Shown piece by piece: positions 17,880-27,285 of a stretch of 35,995 bases of DNA (positions are counted from its first letter, which is position 1; each line of letters opens with the position of its first letter). The stretch lies in assembly GCA_026786085.1 (NCBI GenBank), contig JAJAYT010000233.1:1-35995 (forward strand), read 5' to 3'. A program made the position numbers and the translations under genes. Under the pieces are notes generated by a model. The model ran no database searches. It saw nothing but the letters and a program-made list of their open reading frames with translations, and was not told where the DNA came from. Origin of the DNA: Microcoleus sp. CAN_BIN18 (GTDB taxonomy: Bacteria > Cyanobacteriota > Cyanobacteriia > Cyanobacteriales > Microcoleaceae).

Positions 17880-18831
17880 AACTTTTGCGGGAAAGCATTA
17901 TGTTTTAGTGTACCTTGAAAAGTGCGATCGCATATGGATTGTGTAGCAATCAGATCGGACATTTTTAGTGCCTCCAAAATGGTTAATAATTTTTTATATA
18001 TCGTTACAATTTAAAAATTGTGTAAAGTTTAAGTCTGATGGTGAAATATCAAATCAAAATTTGCGTAAAATACCTCTTGAGTGGGATAAAATCCACACTT
18101 TCACTCGCTCCTGATTGGCGCGAGGCGTTAAAAACAGCGAATTTTGGAATCTGTGAAGGCAGACTAACCCAAATATCAATCACCGCAACCAACCATACAT
18201 AAATACCAGCATATGAAAACCCTCACTCAAACTAACTCCCCCGAGCAAAAATTTTGGCAGTTGGATGCTCAATTGAGTCAAAACCCAACAGAAATCGCCA
18301 TCATCGACACCGCCATAACCGACTTGGAACACCTACTGGGAGGGATAAAACCGGGTACAGCAACCTACAGCCTCGACAACCAAACCGATGCCGTAGAACA
18401 GATCGCAAAAATATTAGCTCAGCATACAAATATCCAAAACCTGCATATCATCTCCCACGGTAGCCCCGGCAACCTGTACCTAGGCACAACAGCACTCAAC
18501 AGTAGCAACATCAAAAACTACAGCCCACAATTGCAAAAGTGGCGCAACGCCCTAACACCAAATGCCAGCATCATCTTATATGGATGTAATCTAGCAGCCG
18601 GGGACGCGGGGAACCAATTCCTGACTCAACTAAACCAACTCACAGGCGCAAACATCGCCGCCAACACCCAGCCCACAGGCAACAGCAAACTAGGCGGCAA
18701 CTGGGAAATTCAGCAACTGATCCCCCCATCGCCCCAAAAGCCCAAACTTGCCCTCACAGAAACCACCCTCAAAACCTACAGTGGTGTGCTGGGATTCGCC
18801 CCAAGGTTGACTTCCCAACTGGCGATGGCCC

Positions 18832-19055
18832 CTTCTCCGTCAGCATCGGCGACATCAACGGCGACGGGAAACCTGACTTAGCTGTGGTGAACGACAGCAG
18901 CAACAACACCTCGATCCTGCTCAACACCACCCCCACCAACGCCACCACCCCCACCTTTGCCACCAAAGTTGACTTCCCTACGGGCTCTGGCCTCTTCTCC
19001 GTCAGCATCGGCGACATCAACGGCGACGGGAAACCTGACTTAGCTGTGGTGAACG
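18832..19055 (+). repeat. Direct repeat of an FG-GAP module, about 62 bp identical, offset 162 bp (54 codons)
   Basis: CTTCTCCGTCAGCATCGGCGACATCAACGGCGACGGGAAACCTGACTTAGCTGTGGTGAACG occurs from 18832 and again from 18994. Confidence 0.85.
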
Positions 19056-19419
19056 GGCTCAGCAACACCGTGAGCATCCTGCTGAACAGCAATCCGCAAG
19101 TGACAGGTATAGTTGTAGATACTACTGCACCAACAATTACTCTCGCATCCTCCGCGCCAGCAACTACCGACGCAGCATTTCCAGTAACAGCAACTTTCAG
19201 CGAAACTGTCACCGGACTTACTGCCACAGATGTTAGCGTTACTAACGGTACAGTCAGCGATTTTACAGGTAGCGGCACGACTTATAGTTTTAAAGTCAAT
19301 CCGACTGCTAGTGGCACTATCACCGTTGAGATTCCTGCATCTAGCGCTGCGGATGCTGCGGGCAACAATAACACTGCTGCAACTCCACTAACTCGCACTG
19401 CTGGCATTACTGTAATAAC

Positions 19420-19488
19420 GCCAATACCGACACCAATACCGACACCAACGCCGACACCAACACCAACACCGACACCGACGCCAACACC
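19420..19488 (+). repeat. Coding microsatellite encoding a (P-T/I)n linker
   Basis: CCAATACCGACACCAATACCGACACCAACGCCGACACCAACACC... encodes PIPTPIPTPTPTPTPTPTPTPTP. Confidence 0.85.
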
Positions 19489-21296
19489 TTCAATTACACG
19501 AACACCAACGCCTTCAATTCCGCTCAACAATCCACCAACAGTCAACAGAGGCCGGGATACAACTCCGTGGCACTATCAATTCTTGCGTGTCGGCAATTCA
19601 TCGCAGTTTGAATATACCATTCCCTTCAATGCTTTTATCGATCGCGATCCGGGAGACATCCTCACCTATTCCGCCACCCTAGGAAACGGTCAACCCTTGC
19701 CGAGTTGGCTGAATTTCAACCCCAACACCCGCACTTTCAGCGGCAACCCGTCAACGTTGCAACGGATTGAGATTAAGCTAACTGCCACCGATCGAGCAGG
19801 CGCGAGTGCGAGCGATAGAATCTTGCTGAATGTCAATTCTAGCGGTGTTGTCATTGACAGTTACATTGCCGGGGCAACGCTGTTTTTGGATGCCAATAAA
19901 AACAGCATTCTCGACGCTAGCGAACCATTTACAACTACAGGAAGTCGCGGTGAATTTGAACTCGACATTCCCTTTGAAATTTTCGATATTAACAAAAACG
20001 GCGAACTCGATCCGAGTGAAGGAAATTTAGTTGCGATCGGCGGTACAGATATCGCTACAGGTTTGCCTTTAGAAACTCCGGTAACAGCCCCTACCGATGC
20101 AACTGTTGTCACTCTATTAACCAGTTTAGTTGCCGATGCAATCGACCGGGGAATTGACCCGGAAATTGCCACGGATCAAGTGCGATCGACTCTTGCTTTA
20201 CCTGCCAATATCGACTTGTTAAATTTAGATCCGATCGCCGCGACAAACAGCCAACAACCGGGCGGTGTCGAAACTTTGGCTGCAATGGTAAAAGTCCAAA
20301 ACTTCATCACCCAAACTGCTAATTTATTTGCGGGTGCTTCGACAGCTTCGATGGCAGCAATTACTGAGGAAGTTGTGAGTGCGATCGGCGATCGCATTCA
20401 ATCTAACAGCGTCCTCAATTTGAGCAATGCGACTGCTTTACAGCCAATTATCGAACAAGCAGCCGGGAAAATGCGGGCGATCGACCCAAATTTTGATTTG
20501 CAAAAAATATTGCCAATTTCCCAGCAAGCTGCAACAGTCATGGCAGCAGCAAATCAGCGGGTTGACTCAGTTGTGGTTAACTTTATACCTTCAGCAATTC
20601 CTACAGAAATCGCCCGCGTTCAAAAAGTAGCTTTAGGCAAAACAGCGCAAGATTTAAAAGCAGTAACTGCGGGAAATAAAACGATTGAACTAGCGGTTGC
20701 GGGAAATACGGAAACAGCATTAATAAATCAAATTCAAGGTGTAACAGCACCGGATTCGCCAGCAGTTCCAATCGTAACGGGCGAAACAGAAATTGTTAGC
20801 GATGCTCCAAATGCGATTGAAGGTACAAATGGCGACGACAATCTAATCGGTACAACCGGCAGCGACATTTTCATAGCCAAACGCGGCAACGATTTCATCG
20901 ACGGAAACAGCGGTAACGATACTATTTATGGAGGTAAAGGAGGCGATTATTTATTCGGTAGTAGTGGCGACGATATCTTATACGGCAATCGCGGTACAGA
21001 CACTTTGATTGGAGGCGCGGGAGATGATACTTTAGTTGGTGGAAAAGGGAGCGATATCTTTGTGTTAGTTGCGGGTCAAGGATTTGACATAGTTGCTGAT
21101 TTTGTCCAAGGCCAAGATTTGATTGGATTGTCGGGAGGTTTGAGTTTCAGTCAGTTGGCAATCACTCAAGATTCTCAGGGCGCTTTAATCAAAAATGCCT
21201 TGACAGGACAGTCGTTAGGTGTTCTTTCTGGCGTAAGTGCGATCGCCCTTACATCGGTTAACTTCATTCAAAATTAGATGTAAATAATCGCGAGGA

Positions 21297-21357
21297 CAGG
21301 GCGGGTTTATGAGATTATTTGTGGGTTTCATAAATGGTTGGTGAACCCGCCCCTACA
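21297..21357. repeat. Palindromic intergenic element downstream of the RTX gene
   Basis: GGGCGGGTT (21299-21307) / AACCCGCCC (21344-21352), with CAGG-like flanks on both sides. Confidence 0.55.
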
Positions 21358-21384
21358 GGAATCATGACCGGAGATTATATAAGT

Positions 21385-22473
21385 CTATCTTGCTAAACTG
21401 TTAAACCGCATTCTTTCATATACCTGCGACGGTAACATTCTGTGAACCTTCGTCCGCGCCTCTATCTTTGCCAGTGTTGTTCCTGTACTCAATTCTGATG
21501 TTTGTTTTAATTGTAAGCCGGATTCAGTTGGTGGTGAAACTATACTTTTTAATAGGCTTTGTATTGACAAAATATACAGATTGTGACGCAATAGTGCCAT
21601 CAACAAATCTTCTTTGAAAGCTTGAGCCAGCCAAAATAATGTACTGCGATGATTGCCGCTGCGGTTGCTTTTTACAGCTAAGTAAATGTAAAAGTTGCTG
21701 CTAGACCAGCGATAAATACTGCTAGGAATTTCGGGATGTTGCTGCCGGATATTTGCCATAATCAAAGAGTGACCTTTTGCCATTGCTGCATAGTTACAAG
21801 ACATACTGCTGGCAATCTGGCGGTAGCCAACTAAATATTCTGGCACTACTGTAAATTGATAATGTTCGGCTATGCGGAGATGCAGTTCCCAGTCTTCGCA
21901 GCCTTGAGCGTTTTCTGCTTTTAATTTGCAGTTGTAACCGCCGATTTTTTCAAAGCAAGCGCGGCGGATTAGGGATGAGCTGGCATTGCCGATAAAATAT
22001 TTATAAACTAATGCTTGGTAAACTTCTCCGGCGATGGTGGAGTTGTAAAATCCGCCTGTGAGCAAGTCTTGTTCGTTGATGTCAAGTGACCAGGAATAGA
22101 CTACTCCGACAGTGGGTTCTGATTTTATTAAGCATTCTATTTGTTTTTCTAGGTTTAGCGGATACCAAATATCGTCGGCATCGATGGGAGCAATGTATTC
22201 GCCTTTGGATTTTTCTATTCCTAAGTTGCGAGCGGCGGCGACTCCGGCATTTGACTGCTGCAATAAGATGATTCGGCTATCTTTTTGGCCAAAAGATTTG
22301 ATGATTTCGGCGGTTGTGTCTGTGGAGCCGTCGTCTACTACTAAAATTTCTAGGTTTTGATAAGTTTGAGATAAGACTGATTCTAATGTTTTAGCTAGGA
22401 AGGTTTCAGCGTTGTAGGCTGGTATGATGACTGAAATTAATGGTGGTTTTAAATTCTTTTGGAAGGTGTTCAT
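21385..22473 (-). CDS. Glycosyltransferase family 2 (ORF extends to 22512; ATG 22473 preferred)
   Basis: ISVIIPAYNAETFLAKTLESVLSQTYQNLEILVVDDGSTDTTAEIIKSF...GVAAARNLGIEKSKGEYIAPIDADDIW. Confidence 0.9.
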   Translation of the reverse strand: MNTFQKNLKPPLISVIIPAYNAETFLAKTLESVLSQTYQNLEILVVDDGSTDTTAEIIKSFGQKDSRIILLQQSNAGVAAARNLGIEKSKGEYIAPIDADDIWYPLNLEKQIECLIKSEPTVGVVYSWSLDINEQDLLTGGFYNSTIAGEVYQALVYKYFIGNASSSLIRRACFEKIGGYNCKLKAENAQGCEDWELHLRIAEHYQFTVVPEYLVGYRQIASSMSCNYAAMAKGHSLIMANIRQQHPEIPSSIYRWSSSNFYIYLAVKSNRSGNHRSTLFWLAQAFKEDLLMALLRHNLYILSIQSLLKSIVSPPTESGLQLKQTSELSTGTTLAKIEARTKVHRMLPSQVYERMRFNSLAR

Positions 22474-23076
22474 GCAGGATAAAAATTTGTGTAGGTAAAA
22501 GTTTTGGCTCAAAGAAAGCGAGCTAATGGTATGTTAGCAAATCACCAAAGCTCGATCGTACATCGTCGAAAATTTTAAAATGTATATTTAAAATATATTG
22601 CCAGAATTCCTAAAATGTGCATTAATACAGCAGTCGGGATACAAAATTGGTGCAGCAGTCGATCGCCGATGAGGTCTGTAAAAGAAACTGTACCGGGCAA
22701 GTCCTGACAGATGGCGATCCTCCGTACAATTTATGTTGTATTTTATACTATATGTCGATAAAAAAGTCAATGTCTTGTGCGGTGGAATACTGTCAGACAC
22801 AATGGCTGATCAGGCTTTTTATCAGGTTTACAAAAACAATGATATATATAAAGATTCTGTAAAGCTGCTGTCTGCATCAGGTGAGTCTCAGGAAGATATG
22901 GCGTAGAATACAGGTACGAATGGGGAAAAATGCAGCCGAGAATGCCAAGAAAAAATTTAGTTGAATAGAAACAGAAATCGGGTTATAAACGAAAAAGTAA
23001 AGCTGATTTTACCCTTGGTAAAGTAGCAGCAGTAAAATTAAAGCAATTTTGTTTCCATGCAAATTAAAAGATTTAG

Positions 23077-24150
23077 GTGATGATTTCTACCGCCGACCCG
23101 ACTGTATCCGTGATTATCCCAGTCCACAACGGGGGTTCTTACTTCCGCACCTGTTTGTCAAAACTGGCTCAAGCTGTACCGAGACCGATCGAGATTATTG
23201 TAGTAGCAGATGGCGAAAGCGACGGTTCTTGGCGTCTTGCCAAGGAATTTGGCGCAAAATTAATCAGAATTCCCGAATCTGGAGGCCCAGCCCGAGCGAG
23301 AAATTTGGGAGCGCAAGCTGCGAAGGGAGATATTCTGTTTTTTGTGGATGCTGATGTCGCTGTGTGTCCTGAAGCTGTGGGTTATGCGAAATCGGTGCTC
23401 GGGAATAATCCCCACTTGGCTGCTTTTATCGGCTCCTACGATGATGCTCCGGGAGATCCCAATTTTCTATCACAGTACAGGAACTTGCTGCACCACTATG
23501 TGCACCAAACTGGTAACGAAGAGGCTTCGACTTTTTGGGGAGCTTGCGGAGTGATTCGCCGGGAAATTTTTTTGCAGATGGGTGGCTTTAATGAGAGTTA
23601 CCGCGAACCTTCGATCGAGGATATTGAGCTTGGCTACCGTTTGAAACAAGCCGGTTATAAAATTCGGCTGTGCAAAACATTGCAGGTGAAGCATTTAAAG
23701 CGCTGGGAAGCGGTGGGGATGGTGAAAGCTGACTTTTTTTACCGAGCGCTACCTTGGACAGAACTGATTTGGCGCGATCGCCAATTAAATAACGACCTCA
23801 ACTTGCAAGTGTCGAACCGGCTCAGCGTGATTTTAACTTATGCAATGCTGCTTCTGGTTTTGGGAACGTGCTGGTCGCTGAGCTGCTTGGTAGCTGTGCC
23901 GTTGGTGGCTGTGCCGCTAGTAGCAATTAATGCACCACTTTATCGATTTTTTAAGCAAAAACACGGTATTCTATTTGCTCTGAAAACAATTCCTTGGCAC
24001 TGGCTTTTCTATTTTTACAGCGGACTGGCATTTGCGATCGGCACGGGTAGGCACTTATCCCAAAAAAAGCCCTTGACTGACAAAGTTAGCTTGCCGATAG
24101 CACTGAATAAATCAAGGCCAATTGTCCTTCAACATCAGGTCGATCGATAG
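23077..24150 (+). CDS. Glycosyltransferase family 2 with C-terminal membrane segments
   Basis: VSVIIPVHNGGSYFRTCLSKLAQ...IIVVADGESDGSWRLAKEFGAKLIRIPESGGPARARNLGAQAAKGDILFFVDADV; hydrophobic C-terminus. Confidence 0.9.
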   Translation: MMISTADPTVSVIIPVHNGGSYFRTCLSKLAQAVPRPIEIIVVADGESDGSWRLAKEFGAKLIRIPESGGPARARNLGAQAAKGDILFFVDADVAVCPEAVGYAKSVLGNNPHLAAFIGSYDDAPGDPNFLSQYRNLLHHYVHQTGNEEASTFWGACGVIRREIFLQMGGFNESYREPSIEDIELGYRLKQAGYKIRLCKTLQVKHLKRWEAVGMVKADFFYRALPWTELIWRDRQLNNDLNLQVSNRLSVILTYAMLLLVLGTCWSLSCLVAVPLVAVPLVAINAPLYRFFKQKHGILFALKTIPWHWLFYFYSGLAFAIGTGRHLSQKKPLTDKVSLPIALNKSRPIVLQHQVDR

Positions 24151-24238
24151 TTTTTCAGGGTATTCACGGGTGCATTTATCAATTTGAGGAGTTATAACGG
24201 CATTGTATAGTCAGATAAAAAGCTAGAGGTAGGCAAGC

Positions 24239-25690
24239 GTGAAACATTATCCTGTTGCGATCGTCGGTGCTGGGCCTGCCGGTTTGACGGCCGCCTATGA
24301 GCTAGTCAAAGAAGGGATCATTCCTGTTGTACTCGAAAAAGGTGATAAAGTTGGGGGAATAGCTCGTACCGAAGCCTACAAGGGCTATCGTTTTGACATT
24401 GGCGGCCACCGTTTTTATACTAAAGTTGCAGCGGTACAGCAGTTGTGGCAAGAGGTACTAGGAAATGATTTTATCAAAGTGCCGCGGTTGTCCAGAATTT
24501 ATTATCGTGGTAAATTTTTTAACTATCCGATCAGTGCCTTCAATACTTTATTTAATTTGGGTATATTTGAAAGTCTGCTAATTTTGTTGAGCTATCTGAA
24601 AGTAAGAATTTGGCCACTTCCTGAAGAAACAACTTTTGAGCAGTGGGTGATTAATCGTTTTGGCGATCGCCTTTATAAGACATTCTTCAAAACTTATACT
24701 GAAAAAGTATGGGGGATTCCCTGTTCAGAAATTCAAGCAGATTGGGCGGCGCAACGGATTAAAGGATTGTCGCTGACAACCGCGATTATTAATGCTTTGT
24801 TTGGTAGTAATGATACTAAAACGTTAATCAAAGAGTTTGATTATCCGGCTTTGGGGCCGGGGATGATGTGGGAAAAGTTCGCGGAGGCTGTGGAAAGTAA
24901 AGATGGCAAAGTTTATCTCGATACTAAAGTAATTAGCTTTGAGCGCGAAGGTAATAAAATTACCAGCATTACTGCGGAGCAAAACGGAGAATTAGTTCAA
25001 TATTCGGCGGATAATTTCGTTACGAGTATGCCGATATCGGCGCTGGTAGCAAGAATGAAACCGCAGCCGCCGGAAGAGGTGTTGCACGCGGCGCGATCGC
25101 TCAAATATCGAGATTTTTTGATTGTAGCGCTGATTGTCGATCGCCCAAATTTATTTCCTGACAACTGGATTTACATTCACTCTCCCGAAGTCAAAGTCGG
25201 ACGAATTCAAAATTTTAAGAATTGGAGCACCGCTTTGGTTCCTGATGTCAGCAAAACTTGTTTAGGAATGGAATATTTCTGTAGCGTAGGCGACGAAATT
25301 TGGGAAATGTCGGATGCGGAACTTGTGGAATTAGCAACTCGCGAGTTGGTTGGTTTGGGTTTAGCAAAAACTGCCGAGGTTGAGGATGGAGTTGTGATAC
25401 GGCAACCGAAAGCTTATCCAGTTTATGATGGAGAATATCGCGGACATTTGCGGGTACTTGAAGGTTTTTTGAAGGGAATTGAGAATTTGCAGACGATCGG
25501 GCGCAATGGTATGCACCGATACAATAATCAAGACCATTCTATGCTAACGGGGATATTGGCTGTGAGAAATATTCTGGGTGAAAAGCACGATTTGTGGGAT
25601 GTGAATACTGAGCGATCGTACTATGAAGACTTTAGTGTCGATCGGTCAAAGGAAAAAAAGGATTCGGATTTGATGGCGCAGTCTAGTTGA
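24239..25690 (+). CDS. FAD-dependent oxidoreductase, UDP-galactopyranose mutase-like / amine oxidase family
   Basis: 483 aa with GTG start; Rossmann VAIVGAGPAGLTAAYELVKEGIIPVVLEKGDKVGGIARTEAYKGYRFDIGGHRFYTK; ...RNGMHRYNNQDHSMLTG. Confidence 0.85.
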   Translation: MKHYPVAIVGAGPAGLTAAYELVKEGIIPVVLEKGDKVGGIARTEAYKGYRFDIGGHRFYTKVAAVQQLWQEVLGNDFIKVPRLSRIYYRGKFFNYPISAFNTLFNLGIFESLLILLSYLKVRIWPLPEETTFEQWVINRFGDRLYKTFFKTYTEKVWGIPCSEIQADWAAQRIKGLSLTTAIINALFGSNDTKTLIKEFDYPALGPGMMWEKFAEAVESKDGKVYLDTKVISFEREGNKITSITAEQNGELVQYSADNFVTSMPISALVARMKPQPPEEVLHAARSLKYRDFLIVALIVDRPNLFPDNWIYIHSPEVKVGRIQNFKNWSTALVPDVSKTCLGMEYFCSVGDEIWEMSDAELVELATRELVGLGLAKTAEVEDGVVIRQPKAYPVYDGEYRGHLRVLEGFLKGIENLQTIGRNGMHRYNNQDHSMLTGILAVRNILGEKHDLWDVNTERSYYEDFSVDRSKEKKDSDLMAQSS

Positions 25691-25698
25691 TATTTGGG

Positions 25699-25727
25699 AA
25701 AATGGGCGATCGCCCATTTTGCTTTTT
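25699..25727 (+). terminator. Rho-independent terminator built around a HIP1 octamer
   Basis: AAAATGGGCGATCGCCCATTTT is a perfect 22-bp palindrome (25699-25720) with GCGATCGC at its centre, followed by GCTTTTTT. Confidence 0.7.
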
Positions 25728-25738
25728 TGGGCGATCGT

Positions 25739-26095
25739 TCAACTATCATCAGGTAAGGTCGGCAATAATTCCTCTACTTGTACCAGCAAACTAGGCAAAA
25801 TATTTGTCACAATATTCCAAATAACTTCGGGTCTCACTTGGTCATAACGGTGAACCAAAATATTTCGTAAGTTAATCGCATTTCGCCAATCGATTTCGGG
25901 ATGTGACTGCTGAAACTCGATCGAAACTCTCCGAGCTGCCTCCCCCAAAATCCCCAACTGCCGCTCTACGGCACTTTGGATAAAAACACTTTCAAGATAA
26001 GTCTCGCATGACACATCAGCCGTAAACTCTTGAATCCGACGGATTGCCTGCGCCATGTCCCAAAGTGAACCACTATCCCGCTGGTTGGGTTGCAT
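25739..26095 (-). CDS. HepT-like (DUF86) HEPN ribonuclease toxin
   Basis: 118 aa with RX4HXY-type motif RNILVHRY in INLRNILVHRYDQV; overlaps the upstream MNT gene by 23 bp. Confidence 0.85.
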   Translation of the reverse strand: MQPNQRDSGSLWDMAQAIRRIQEFTADVSCETYLESVFIQSAVERQLGILGEAARRVSIEFQQSHPEIDWRNAINLRNILVHRYDQVRPEVIWNIVTNILPSLLVQVEELLPTLPDDS

Positions 26096-26420
26096 AAATC
26101 ACTCGATAGGTTTTCAAAATGTTCGATCGCCGATAGGGATTTTTTAACTGCTTTTTTTCCACCAAATCCACAGAACGCTGAAATAAATCCTCTATCTCCT
26201 CCTGCATTCCCAATAAATGAGAAAGCGTGAGGCGGTGCGATCGCTCATAGGTGACTAATACATCCACATCGCTATCGGGGCGAAAATCATCCCGCAGCAC
26301 TGAGCCAAAGAGGGCAAACTCGATAATGTTCCAACGCTGGCAAAATTGCGCGATCGCATCTAGAGAGACTTTTAGGCGATCGTTCAACACGTATTCTAAA
26401 TCAGCTTGTAACTCAATCAT
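26073..26420 (-). CDS. MntA-like minimal nucleotidyltransferase antitoxin
   Basis: 115 aa with FALFGSVLRDDFRPDSDVDVLVTYE (GSX10DXD nucleotidyltransferase motif); adjacent HEPN gene. Confidence 0.87.
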   Translation of the reverse strand: MIELQADLEYVLNDRLKVSLDAIAQFCQRWNIIEFALFGSVLRDDFRPDSDVDVLVTYERSHRLTLSHLLGMQEEIEDLFQRSVDLVEKKQLKNPYRRSNILKTYRVIYATQPAG

Positions 26421-26492
26421 GCGCTAGCAAACCTCCAACGAGAGCCAATAATATCTGATTGTCTGGTGGGCAGAGTTTGTCTAAATCTCGAT

Positions 26493-26789
26493 CTAATCCC
26501 ACGGAGATTTTGTTTTTAGTAATGTGTTTAGCTGCTGATTTGGTGTCGGCGGTGCATCAATCAGGGTCAAAAATTGCTTGAATTTAAGTTCATCTAACGC
26601 CAAACAACATCGGTTTAGCAAAACATCTTGAGCTTTTTGGTCGGCTGATTCAAGTATGAATTGCGATGGGCTTTTTCCCTGTAGTTGCGCCGCGCGATCG
26701 ATTAGATCGCGTTGATTCGGCTGAACTCGAATGCTGATTGTAACATGGCGCGTTTGGCTGACTGAACCTTCAGATGCTGGCGGGTGCAT
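26493..26789 (-). CDS. DUF1778 (TacA-like) antitoxin, apparently without a partner toxin
   Basis: 98 aa: TRHVTISIRVQPNQRDLIDRAAQLQGKSPSQFILESADQKAQDVLLNR. Confidence 0.8.
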   Translation of the reverse strand: MHPPASEGSVSQTRHVTISIRVQPNQRDLIDRAAQLQGKSPSQFILESADQKAQDVLLNRCCLALDELKFKQFLTLIDAPPTPNQQLNTLLKTKSPWD

Positions 26790-26865
26790 AATAGTTACTT
26801 TTGGCTTAAACAGAGGAGTAATGACTCTAGAATACTGATATTTTTATTGAACTGGTTAACTGGTT

Positions 26866-26961
26866 CCCCGGCAGAGCCTGAAAAGCCATTTTTTGAGGCT
26901 CTGGCTACAGCGCAGGAGACTCTTCCTCCCGGTAGGCATTCCCTGGCAGAGCCTGGGAACG
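26866..26961. repeat. Palindromic 'GGTTCC(C)AGGCAGAGCCTGGGAACG' repeat, degraded/compound copy
   Basis: TGGTTCCCCGGCAGAGCCTGAAAAG...GAGGCTCTGGC...GGCATTCCCTGGCAGAGCCTGGGAACG; shares core with 29274-29298. Confidence 0.6.
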
Positions 26962-27033
26962 AAAGACCATCATAGTCATAGGATCGATCGACGAAACAAT
27001 AAAATGAGAGGATATAGATTTAGAGGTCATATT

Positions 27034-27285
27034 ATGTCGCCGATTAAACAACGCCTTCTCGAAGCGATCGAACGGACTCCTGAACCGCTTTTAGAGCAAA
27101 CCCTGACATTCCTGGAATTTTTGACCAGTCGGACACAATCTGCGGCCCCAGACTTCGACTCAGATTTTGACTCAGACACCGACTCCAACGACCAAATCCT
27201 CGCGGATCTGAAAGCCTCCCTCCACCAAGCCTCATCGGGACAAACCTTCCCCATATCAGAACTCTGGGACGGCATCAATGTCTGA
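27034..27285 (+). CDS. Small putative antitoxin (DUF2281-like) upstream of a RelE-like toxin (ORF extends upstream; ATG 27004 or 27034)
   Basis: MSPIKQRLLEAIERTPEPLLEQTLTFLEFLTSRTQ...; stop codon overlaps the ATG (27278) of the next gene in ATGTCTGA. Confidence 0.6.
   Translation: MSPIKQRLLEAIERTPEPLLEQTLTFLEFLTSRTQSAAPDFDSDFDSDTDSNDQILADLKASLHQASSGQTFPISELWDGINV

Larger units (their letters stand above)
18213..21277 (+). pseudogene. Large secreted protein: DUF4347 - FG-GAP repeats - Ig-like - TP-rich linker - cadherin/dystroglycan-like - RTX calcium-binding repeats; reading frame broken by a 1-nt deletion near 18799-18802
   Basis: ORF 18213-18881 gives DUF4347 (LHIISHGSPGNLYLG..., IILYGCNLAAGDAG). 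After CCCC at 18799-18802 the homologous frame moves to ORF 18884-21277, whose true upstream reads KVDFPTGDGPFSVSIGDINGDGKPDLAVVN and matches its own second FG-GAP copy. C-term has GGKGGDYLFGSSGDDILYGNRGTDTLIGGAGDDTLVGGKGSDIFVL. Confidence 0.8.

Noticed and set aside
18799-18802. Programmed -1/+1 frameshift as explanation for the DUF4347/RTX split
   Set aside because: No canonical slippery heptamer plus downstream pseudoknot evident; a simple C-run deletion or sequencing error is more economical.
18769-19278. 169-aa minus ORF with repeated GKSTL/SGFPSPLMSPMLTE segments
   Set aside because: Reverse-frame shadow of the FG-GAP direct repeat; explained by the + strand gene.
22513-23076. Possible small genes (22588-22800 minus, 22647-22862 plus) in the gap between divergent GT2 genes
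   Set aside because: Short overlapping ORFs on both strands, no recognisable motifs or ribosome-binding site; treated as intergenic.
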